Shown here one piece after another: positions 1-8,297 of a stretch of DNA of 64,000 nt (its first letter is position 1; each line of letters begins with the position of its first letter). The DNA is taken from the NCBI GenBank assembly GCA_945910005.1, contig OX246741.1:37070276-37134275 (forward strand), read 5' to 3'. The notes beneath the pieces are model-generated. The model did no database searches, was not told the origin of the DNA, and saw only the letters and a program-made list of their open reading frames with translations. Both the position numbers and the translations under genes were made by a program. Source of the stretch: Isoperla grammatica (lineage: Eukaryota; Arthropoda; Insecta; Plecoptera; Perlodidae).

Positions 1-697
1 ATCTTGCATACGGCCGGGATTCCTAAGGGTTTCAACCAAAGTTGACAAATCGTTGTTTTAGAGCGTTTCAGGCTCCAATAAGCACAATTTGTCCATTTCG
101 TCACATTTCGATAACTTCTATAGAAGTTACACCCTCCGTCGAAAAATAAGAATTATAGGTTGCATTCTTCAAGAGTATAATGAAAATGCATAAATTGAGT
201 TTTTTCGTCGTTTTTGGTTAAAATATGCATAAAAAATAGAAATTGGCTGATTTCAGTCTATCTACCACAAACTTCCAGTTTTAAGAGGAATCTTGCATAC
301 GGCTGGGATTCCTAAGAGTTTCAACCAAAGTTGACAAATCGTTGTTTTAGAGCGTTTCAGGCTCCAATAAGCACAATTTATCCATTTTGTCACATTTCGA
401 TAACTTCTATAGAAGTTACACTCTCCGTTGAAAAATAAGAATTATAGGTTGCATTCTTCAAGAGTATAATGAAAATGCATAAATTGAGTTTTTTCGTCGT
501 TTTTGGTTAAAATATGCATAAAAAATAGAAATTGGCTGATTTCAGTCTATCTACCACAAACTTCCAGTTTTAAGAGGAATCTTGCATACGGCTGGGATTC
601 CTAAGGGTTTCAACCAAAGTTGACAAATCGTTGTTTTATAGCGTTTCAGGCTCCAATAAGCACAATTTGTCCATTTCGTCACATTTCGATAACTACT
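1..697 (+). repeat. Satellite array block 1, about 2.4 monomers of 289 bp
   Basis: This block holds tandem copies of an AT-rich satellite monomer. Successive copies begin at 2, 291 and 580, so the period is exactly 289 bp. The first two differ at only 6 positions. Landmarks in each monomer are a gcatacgg(c/t)(c/t)ggg block, a gcgtttcaggctcc block, an 18-bp palindrome (first copy 112-129), T-tracts around a cgtcg core, and a tatgcata palindrome. There is no coding potential. The block is about 99.7% identical to 12611-13307 (2 differences in 697). It ends at the 4-bp target site of LTR element 1. Confidence 0.97.
112..129. other. 18-bp perfect palindrome in the satellite monomer (representative copy)
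   Basis: TAACTTCTATAGAAGTTA equals its own reverse complement over all 18 bases. It recurs once per monomer in the commonest class in the left half of the window. Other monomers carry a central TTTA instead of TATA, keeping two 8-bp arms, and a third class has actact in the left arm, which breaks the symmetry. It could be a binding site for a dimeric protein or simply a cruciform-prone sequence. Function is not shown. Confidence 0.9.
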
Positions 698-1636
698 TGT
701 AAGACAACCTGCCACCCCATTGGTTCCAATTTCCCGCGCCTGACTCTTGCCCCACCCCCAGTAGAATGTTTAGTTAATTAAGTTATCTTTAGGTTTCATT
801 ATAACGCACTAGGAATATTAATTGTAGACCCTATTTTATAATTATGTTAGCATTAAGAGAACATCAACATATGCATTTGTCATTTAAACATTGTGGAAGC
901 GTTGTTTCCAAATGGCGGGGGTTCGAGGCTAACCCGCCCAGTGGTCAACGTGAGGGGGCTGCTTCGGCGGACAGTTGGAGTGTGGAGGCCCTCGAGGACG
1001 GACGTCTCTCGTAGGGTTTACCGAACGGTCACCGTGGGTTTGGTGGAACTGTGTTTGACCTTTACGTGTTCGCGACTGTGTCGCGATACCCCAAAAGTGA
1101 CTGTGTAGTGTACTCCGATAAGAGCGGTGTCTCGTAGACACAACGTGACTGTGTAGTGTACTCCGATAAGAGCTGTGTCTCGTAGACACAAAGTAACTGT
1201 GTAGTGCATTCTGACAAGAACTGTGTCCGCGCGTGATTTGTAATCGGGTGTCTTCGGCGCGGTGTGTGCATCGAACTAAGGACCGGCTGCAGGCGGCGAC
1301 CACCAAAGGACTGCCTACCGCCTCAAGAGAGCTTCCACCGTGGGACCCTGCGGCTTCCCGGTAGTTTTCTATGGTCGCCGGACACTATCAACAAAGAGTT
1401 GAGTACCCCTTCTGGGCAGGACCATAATCCATAATATAGAATAGACTTGACCGGCGTACCTATTTAATTCGTGTAGTATTAATTAACATTTACATCTTGT
1501 GTAAACCAGTACAACAGATGATTCGTATTTTTATTTGCATAAATTCATAGTCTAGAAAATAACTAATTGTATGTTTTGTAACAACCCTGTCCCCCTTCTA
1601 TCCAAGGTTTGACCTCACCACTTTTGACCCATCACA
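698..1636 (+). repeat. 5' LTR of element 1 (939 bp)
   Basis: It starts TGTAAGACAACC and ends CATCACA, and matches 4223-5161 with 7 substitutions and no length change. An AT-rich stretch at about 833-846 (ctattttataattatg) is a possible TATA region. The centre is GC-rich and holds three 48-bp direct repeats (1097-1240). Short open frames inside it occur on both strands in both LTR copies and have no recognisable domain, so I treat them as non-coding. Confidence 0.95.
1097..1240 (+). repeat. Three 48-bp direct repeats inside the 5' LTR, each with a hairpin-capable core
   Basis: Units start at 1097, 1145 and 1193 with a period of 48 bp. The first two carry gtgtct-cgt-agacac, an inverted repeat with 6-bp arms and a 3-bp loop; the third unit is diverged and lacks it. 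The 3' LTR has the same array at 4622-4765. Repeats of this kind in an LTR are often enhancer-like or structured-RNA elements. That role is inference. Confidence 0.85.
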
Positions 1637-1638
1637 TC

Positions 1639-1652
1639 TGGCGCCCAACGTG
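1639..1652 (+). other. Primer-binding site of element 1, tRNA-Lys(CUU)-like
   Basis: TGGCGCCCAACGTG lies 2 bp inside the 5' LTR. It is the complement of the 3' end of animal tRNA-Lys(CUU), including the terminal CCA, for 14 nt (tRNA sequence recalled, not searched). The match stops after this, where the element reads atc instead of a G run. Position and sequence are what a Gypsy-type minus-strand primer site should show. Confidence 0.8.
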
Positions 1653-1765
1653 ATCTTGGCTATAGACAGTGGGATACAGGACCTAGGACATAGGGTGTAT
1701 ACTGTATACTTTACAGTTTAGATATTTCGTGAGTGAGAAACCCTGTTTAATGCTGTAGTCAATGC

Positions 1766-2209
1766 ATGGTGCTGACGCGCACAGGGAAAGGAGGCTATCC
1801 GTCAGTAGTACAACAGTCCACCATGACCGAGATGGATAAGCTCGCTAATTTAATCGAGTCCTTAAGGACGGATGTCCAGGGATACCGCCAGGATACGGCT
1901 ACCCAAGCCGACCAATTAGTCACCCAGCTTACGGCATTTAAATCAGACTGTACAGAACAAATAGGCGCAATCCGTAACGAGGTTACTCAGGCGTCTAGCC
2001 AGCTAGCAACACTCGGGAACACCGTGCAGAGTCTTACCTCACAAGTTAACGCGTTGGAATCGCGACAGGAGGCGGGCGCCTTGTCACACGAGGACGCGGG
2101 TACTGCATGCCTCTCGGCTGGGGGGCGGACCCCAGATCGCAGGCTCCACTACCCGTGTTTGATGGGCCTGAGTGTAAGACCCACCCAATTGAGTTTCTCA
2201 AGGAGATAG
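1766..2209 (+). pseudogene. gag: gag N-terminal fragment, coiled coil (element 1)
   Basis: This is a 147-residue frame that opens 114 bp downstream of the primer-binding site. A second possible start is at 1823 (residue 20, MTEMDKL). Residues 20-100 are rich in heptad-spaced L, V and I with polar residues between, consistent with the coiled coil found at the N-terminus of many Gypsy Gag proteins. After about residue 105 the composition becomes unlike a protein. The adjacent +1 frame, open from 2050, carries the rest of Gag. The two frames overlap at 2050-2209, so the most likely explanation is one frameshifting indel near 2080-2110. A programmed shift inside gag is possible but unusual. Confidence 0.7.
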
Positions 2210-4122
2210 AATCTTCCTTTGCGTTATCACGCACCCCACCACAGTTTCAAGTTAGGTTGGCAACGGGACAGTTGCGAGGAACGGCCAAACGCTGGGGCGA
2301 GGTGTTCTCGGACCGTTTCCGTACGTTTGCAGAATTTAAGACCATGTTCCTTGGGGAGTATTGGGGCGCCACACAACAAAGGAATGTGCGCTATGAGTTG
2401 TATCATGGCAAGTGCCCGCAGCGGTATGAGACGTCCATGGCTGAATACTTTCTACTAATCCTCTCTAAGGCGCGACACCTGACACCCACAATACCGGACG
2501 AAGACTTGATAGACGCCATAACAAACCATTTTAGACCGGAAGTAGCTGTCACCATACTTGCAGCGGGAAACCATTCGATAGACGAGGCTCTGACATTCTT
2601 TCATAAACTCGACGAAACGAACAAGCGTAAGCTAAATGACCCATATGTACCCAAACAAACACAACCAGACAATAGACAAAATTGCAATAACAGTAACTGG
2701 CGTTCGACAGGCTACAATAAACAGCTGGATAGCAACACGGAGAAGCGTTATTCACAGCCATACGCGACCGCCGGGAATAACAACGCGCGCACCCCCACCA
2801 ACACGCAGTGGCGCACCGACCATGGGGGCAATCGTGACAATTCCAACTACCCCCCTCGCAATAGAGACAGCGGACAACGCCCAGAGAACCGCAACATACG
2901 ATCTTTGGAATTCGAAGAAGACATAGGACCGCGGGAGGACGATGCAGATTGCGAGATAGTTGAACAAGAATCGATTACAGAGCGAGAAGTCCGCCACATC
3001 ACAATGGAGGATAGCGGTGAACTACTGTCAAACGACGATAATAACCCTACCGTGCCGACCGGGAAATCACCGGAGATAGAGGGATTATTCCAACACACGA
3101 TAAAAGCTCCTATACTTATAGACTCGGGAAGCGAGATATCATGTGTTTCGAACGAGTTCTTTACACACATATGCGAGAACACTGAAAACCTCCCCGTGTC
3201 ACCTACACCCGCCATAAAGGTGTTAGGCGCAATTGGAACTACAAGTAACCTTGCTTCCAAACAAGTATTGTTGGACGTGGCATTGGGAGATTGGAAGGGC
3301 GAAGTAGTTTGCGTCGTAGTACCAGGGTTGTCACGGCAGGTAATCTTCGGCGCAGATTGGCTGTTTACTACAAAAGCCAAAATCGATTTTGAAGAATCGA
3401 CACTTCAGATCACGGATGGTGACAAGTTAATTATTCAACATTTTCTTACCACCGTACCCACACCGGCCCGACAGTGTCTAGTCTCACGTCTCCAACTCGA
3501 CGAGTGTTCAGACATCACGCCACCACGAACACACATAATAGATTCAAAAGACACCCACCTTACTACATCTCTCAAAGAATCACATACCTTACCGAGGGCT
3601 GGCGGACAGCGGTCGAAGAATACACCAACCAAACAAACACTGAAAGATTATGTTGACGACCTAACGGGACTCACGAGGGACCAACAGCAATCAATGCTCG
3701 CACCCCGTCAACGTCACAAAGAAGTCTTCTCTGACGCACCAGGTTTGACAACAATGTATGAGCACACTAGTGAACTTAAAGACGATACACCTTTCAAACA
3801 CAAAACATTTCCAATCCCCCACGCTCATAGACAGGCGGTGAAGGGACAGATCGACCAAATGCCAAAGAGGGGCGACGTGGCCTTCCACGAAAAACTCAAA
3901 ACGGTCAACGACAGGTTGTTGTCCCGCGCCAAGAGACGCAAACAAAGACATGACCTCGAAACACCACAACCACCCTTGACGGCCAGCGAATGGGTGTTGT
4001 TGAAGATAATAACGTGTCTTCCGCAGTCAACAAGACAGTGGAAAAGTTCTTCTTGCTGTTCAAGGGACCTCATAAAATTCGCCGCCAAGTCGTATCGAAC
4101 GCGTACGAGCTCGAGGATCTGA
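2107..4122 (+). pseudogene. gag-pol: gag - retropepsin - RT N-terminus - integrase C-tail fusion ORF (element 1)
   Basis: The 671-codon ORF is a deletion-fused Gypsy polyprotein. Residues 15-170 match the Gag capsid style (LPVFDG, FLKEIE, YELYHGKCPQ, ending in an ITNHFRPEV-like stretch). Residues 180-270 are Asn/Arg-rich, and no CCHC zinc knuckle is visible. The retropepsin active site is LIDSGSE with catalytic Asp at residue 339, and FGADW at 414-418 is its second landmark. Residues 550-585 are the conserved lead-in to RT. At about residue 586 (position 3862) the sequence jumps to the integrase C-terminal tail (RAKRRKQRHD, then EWVLLK at 628-633). Everything between is missing: the RT palm, RNase H and the integrase core. 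After about residue 634 the frame is wrong. The true tail continues in another frame from about 3990. The ATG at 2107 is probably not the original start. Confidence 0.85.
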
Positions 4123-4268
4123 CTGGGAAAGGCCTAAAGGGAACTTATAACATCAAGAGTCGTTACTTAAAACACTCAGCAGTTCGCCTACGTCGACACT
4201 TCGAGTATTTTAAGTGGGGGGCTGTAAGACAACCTGCCACCCCATTGGTTCCAATTTCCCGCGCCTGA
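3990..4268 (+). pseudogene. Integrase C-terminal tail, frameshifted (element 1)
   Basis: This frame carries KFFLLFKGPHKIRR, then SNAYELEDLTG and LKGTYNIKS. That is the small beta-barrel and tail typical of the C-terminus of insect-type Gypsy integrases, where an aromatic-rich strand precedes a GP motif and a YEL motif. It follows WVLLK of the preceding frame, so one indel between about 3994 and 4012 separates them. The first residues (MGVVEDN) are read out of the original frame. The ORF runs 46 bp into the 3' LTR before stopping. It is a remnant: there is no catalytic D,D,E core. Confidence 0.75.
4212..4221 (+). other. Polypurine tract of element 1
   Basis: aagtgggggg sits one base before the 3' LTR, the position expected for the plus-strand primer. 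It is short, with a single T in the run. Confidence 0.65.
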
Positions 4269-5161
4269 CTCTTGCCCCACCCCCAGTAGAATGTTTAGTT
4301 AATTAAGTTATCTTTAGGTTTCATTATAACGCACTAGGAATATTAATTGTAGACCCTATTTTATAATTATGTTAGCATTAAGAGAACATCAACATATGCA
4401 TTTGTCATTTAAACATTGTGGAAGCGTTGTTTCCAAATGGCGGGGGTTCGAGGCTAACCCGCCCAGTGGTCAACGTGAGGGGGCTGCTTCGGCGGACAGT
4501 TGGAGTGTGGAGGCCCTCGAGGACGGACGTCTCTCGTAGGGTTTACCGAACGGTCACCGTGGGTTTGGTGGAACTGTGTTCGACCTTCACGTGTTCGCGA
4601 CTGTGTCGCGATACCCCAAAAGTGACTGTGTAGTGTACTCCGATAAGAGCTGTGTCTCGTAGACACAAAGTGACTGTGTAGTGTACTCCGATAAGAGCTG
4701 TGTCTCGTAGACACAAAGTAACTGTGTAGTGCATTCTGACAAGAACTGTGTCCGCGCGTGATTTGTAATCGGGTGTCTTCGGCGCGGTGTGTGCATCGAA
4801 CTAAGGACCGGCTGCAGGCGGCGACCACCAAAGGACTGCCTACCGCCTCAAGAGAGCTTCCACCGTGGGACCCTGCGGCTTCCCGGTAGTTTTCTACGGT
4901 CGCCGGACACTATCAACAAAGAGTTGAGTACCCCTTCTGGGCAGGACCATAATCCATAATATAGAATAGACTTGACCGGCGTACCTATTTAATTCGTGTA
5001 GTATTAATTAACATTTACATCTTGTGTAAACCAGTACAACAGATGATTCGTATTTTTATTTGCATAAATTCATAGTCTAGAAAATAACTAATTGTATGTT
5101 TTGTAACAACCCTGTTCCCCTTCTATCCAAGGTTAGACCTCACCACTTTTGACCCATCACA
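4223..5161 (+). repeat. 3' LTR of element 1 (939 bp)
   Basis: Same length as the 5' LTR, with 7 substitutions between them (two near 4580, two in the 48-bp repeat array, one near 4897, two near 5115-5135). It carries the same triplicated 48-bp motif at 4622-4765. It ends CACA at 5161, followed by the target duplication tact. Confidence 0.95.
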
Positions 5162-7204
5162 TACTTTAGAAGTTACACCAACCGTTGAAAAATAATAATG
5201 TTAGTGTGCATTCTGAAAGAGTATTATGAAAATGCATAAATTGAGTTTTTTGGTCGTTTTTGGTTAAAATATGCATAAAATATAGAAATTGGCTGAGTTC
5301 ATTCTATCTACCACAAACTATGAGTTTTAAGAGGAATCTTGCATACAGCTGGGATTCCTAAGTGTTTCAACCAAAGTTGACAAATCGTTGTTTAAAAGCG
5401 TTTCAGGCTCCAATAAGCACAATTTGTCCATTTCGTCACATTTCGATAACATCTATAGAAGTTACACCCTCCGTTGAAAAATAAGAATTATATTTGTTAT
5501 TCTTTAAGAGTATTATGAAAATGCTTTAATTGAGGTTTTTGGTCGTTTTTGGTTAAAATATACATAAATTATAGAAATTGGCTGATTTCAGTCTATCTAC
5601 CACAAATTTCCAGTTTTAAGAGGAATCTTGCATACGGCTGGGATTCCTAAGGGTTTCAACCAAAGTTGACAAATCGTTGTTTTAGAGCGTTTCAGGCTCC
5701 AATAAGCACAATTTGTCCATTTCGTCACATTTCGATAAGTTCTATAGAAGTTACACCCTCCGTTGAAAAATAAGAATTATAGTTTTTATTCTTCAAGAGT
5801 ATTATGAAAATGCATAAATTGAGGTTTTAAGTCGTTTTTGGTTAAAATATGCATAAAAAATAGAAATTGGCTGATTTTAGTGTATCTACCACAAACTTCC
5901 AGTTTTAAGAGGAATCTTCCATACGGCTGGGATTCCTAAAAGTTTCAACCAAATTGCACAAATCGTTGTTTTAGAGCGTTTGAGGCTCCAATAAGCACAA
6001 TTTGTCCATTTCGTCACATTTCGATAACTTCTATAGAAGTTACACCCTCCGTTGAAAAATAAGAATTATAGGTTGCATTCTTCAAGAGGATAATGAAAAT
6101 GCATAAATTGAGTTTTTTCGTCGTTTTTGGTTAAAATATGCATAAAAAATAAAAATTGGCTGATTTCAGTCTATCTACCACAAACTTCCAGTTTTAAGAG
6201 GAATCTTGCATACGGCTGGGATTCCTAAGGGTTTCAACCAAAGTTGACAAATCGTTGTTTTAGAGCGTCTCAGGCTCCAATAAGCACAATTTGTCCATTT
6301 CGTCACATTTCGATAACTACTTTAGAAGTTACACCAACCGTTGAAAAATAATAATGTTAGTGTGCATTCTGAAAGAGTATTATGAAAATGCATAAATTGA
6401 GTTTTTTGGTCGTTTTTGGTTAAAATATGCATAAAATATAGAAATTGGCTGATTTTAGTCTATCTACCACAAACTTCGAGTTTTAAGAGGAATCTTGCAT
6501 ACAGCTGGTATTCCTAAGTGTTTCAATTAATGTTGACAAATCGTTGTTTTAGAGCGATTCAGGCTCCAATAAGCACAATTTGTCCATTTCGTCACATTTC
6601 GATAACTTCTACAGAAGTTACACCCTCCGTTGAAAAATAAGAATTATAGGTTGCATTCTTCAAGAGTATTATAAAAATGCATAAATTGAGTTTTTTGGTC
6701 GTTTTTGGTTAAAATATGCAAAAAAAATATAGAAATTGGCTGATTTCAGTCTATCTACCACAAACTTCGAGTTTTAAGAGGAATCTTGCATACAGCTGGG
6801 ATTCCTAAGTGTTTCAACCAAAGTTGACAAATCGTTGTTTTAGAGCGATTCAGGCCCCAATAAGCACAATTTGTCCATTTCGTCACATTTCGATAACTTC
6901 TTTAGAAGTTACACCCTCCGTTGAAAAATAAGAATTATAGTTTTTATTCTTCAAGAGTATAATGAAAATGCATAAATTGAGTTTTTTGGTCGTATTTGGT
7001 TAAAATATGCATAAAATATAGAAATTGGCTGATTTTAGTCTATCTACCACAAACTTCCAGTTTTAAGAGGAATCTTGCATACGGCTGGGATTCCTAAGGG
7101 TTTCAACCGAATTGCACAAATCGTTGTTTTAGAGCGTTTCAGGCTCCTATAAGCTCAATTTGTCCATTTCGTCACAATTCGATAACATCTATAGAAGTTA
7201 CACC
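5162..7204 (+). repeat. Satellite array block 2, about 7 monomers
   Basis: The array resumes in the same orientation and exact phase after element 1. The first monomer is a class-B copy (ttagaagttacaccaaccg, then aataataatgttag and ctgaaagag). Classes A and B then alternate irregularly. The stretch from about 5900 to 7204 is near-identical to about 23250-24555, including a private ggataatgaaaatg variant (6088 and 23438) and an unusual A8 run near 6720 and 24070. No genes are present. Confidence 0.96.
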
Positions 7205-7558
7205 TGTGAGGAGCTGACGGGACTGGCGACGAAAATAAGCACACTTCAGATGACTTATTGAATGGATGTGTATTTATTTACCAGAACTTATTAATTACTT
7301 ACTGAATCTGAACTCTATGATACAGAACTAGAGCTTGACTTACCTAGCTCCTGTTACAAACTTACAAACTGAACTGATCTAAAAAACAAAACCCTACCGC
7401 CAGACAATCACCTTGACCTCCTCAGCTCACCGCCTTCTTGATAGGCGTACTTGTACTTGTCATTTAATAATTAGGTAAACAATAATCTGAATACTATAAA
7501 TATGCTAAATAAATAAAGATGAAACTAAAGTAATGTTCATGTATGGTTATTTATAACA
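7205..7558 (-). repeat. 3' LTR of element 2 (354 bp, left copy)
   Basis: On the plus strand it starts TGTGAGGAG and ends TAACA, so the coding-strand LTR runs TGTTATAAATA to CTCACA. It differs from the right copy only near 7373 (ctcctgtt against ctcctctt). The coding strand has a TATA-like TTATAAATA at the very start. Confidence 0.95.
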
Positions 7559-7661
7559 CTCGGCCATCCTGTTGTTAATTGGCCGCAATTAACCGGTGGT
7601 AACGTGAAATGTTATCGTCACTCTGGTGTTTGGAGCTGTGCTCTTTTCTGCCAACCCCCAT
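7559..7661. other. 3' untranslated interior of element 2, with the presumed plus-strand primer region
   Basis: This is the stretch between the end of the pol remnant and the 3' LTR. On the coding strand the last bases before the LTR are CAGGATGGCCGAG. No long purine run is present, so the plus-strand primer is not obvious. The motif instead resembles the 5' end of tRNA-Leu (see findings). Confidence 0.5.
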
Positions 7662-8297
7662 TCACTTTTGTAGTAAATGGAAATGAATAATAAATAAATA
7701 AATAAAGTATTTGAAATAGTCTGGTTTTTTAGTCATCCGTTGTGGTCGTCGTGATGGCAGGTCTTCTGATGAGTCAGTACTGTGAACAGAGCGAGCGTCC
7801 AATTTGTCAGGCATATCATTGTCGCTGCTGTCACTGCTGTTATCATCGTCGTCTAAGTTGACACATTTCCACGGTTTCAGTTGGGATACGTGGGCTGACG
7901 TTGAGTAAAAGCGTCCAGATTCGGAATCGTCGAGCTGGCTCACACGATACGTGTCGGATGGTAGAACCTCGACAACAACTAAAGGTCCGCGAAACTTTGG
8001 ATGAGTTTTAGTCGGGGCTCCACAACTAACCGGTGCTTTTTTCATAAATACAATCTCGCCTACGTCATAGGTTAAGCCTATGTAACGTTTTTTGTCATGC
8101 GCCACTTTCATCTTCACTTTGCTCTTGCCAAATTCGCATTTACGCAGTTTTAACGTTAATTGAGCCATCTTGAGGGCTTGAAGGACTAATGTCAACTTTT
8201 CGAGCATCTCCTCCCAAGTCTTAGAAACAATAAAAATATCGTCCAAATAACACATCGCAACAGTATTTCGCAGTGGTCCAAGGACTCGAGACATCAA
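7662..8297 (-). pseudogene. pol: RT catalytic segment fused to integrase C-terminal tail (element 2)
   Basis: The 211-codon frame begins inside RT. Residues 14-24 contain YLDD (17-20), the second catalytic Asp pair of the reverse-transcriptase palm, and LKLRKCEFGKSKVK follows at 48-62, a conserved block. At about residue 63 (near 8110) the sequence jumps to the integrase C-tail: HDKKRY, then GEIVFMKK, KFRGPLVVVEVL and TYRVSQL at 115-121. A direct AAAGTG flanks the join, suggesting microhomology. The tail is acidic and Ser/Asp-rich (148-180). The true upstream part reads through without an ATG from about 8370, so the ATG at 8297 is not a real start. RNase H and the integrase catalytic domain are absent. 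Confidence 0.85.

Larger units (their letters stand above)
698..5161 (+). mobile_element. LTR retrotransposon 1: Ty3/Gypsy-type, internally deleted, non-autonomous
   Basis: A 4464-bp element with two 939-bp LTRs (698-1636 and 4223-5161) beginning TG and ending CA. It is flanked by the 4-bp target duplication tact (694-697 and 5162-5165). Removing the element and one tact restores an intact satellite monomer. Internal order is primer-binding site, coiled-coil N-terminal gag ORF, gag capsid-like region, retropepsin, the extreme N-terminus of reverse transcriptase, integrase C-terminal tail, purine tract. RT catalytic motifs, RNase H and the integrase zinc finger and catalytic core are absent, so it cannot move without help. 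The LTRs differ at 7 positions, pointing to a recent insertion. Confidence 0.95.

Noticed and set aside
112..129. Resemblance of ATAACTTC...GAAGTTA to loxP arms
   Set aside because: Arms are shorter, the 8-bp spacer is absent and there is no recombinase; the similarity is chance.
1..697. CENP-B box in the monomer
   Set aside because: Searched by eye for TTCGNNNNANNCGGG on both strands; the parts ttcg and cggg occur but not in the right spacing.
893..1306. Open frames of 63-125 codons inside both LTRs of element 1 (also 4418-4831)
   Set aside because: They are on both strands over the 48-bp repeats, low in complexity and without domains; duplication in both LTRs is trivial.
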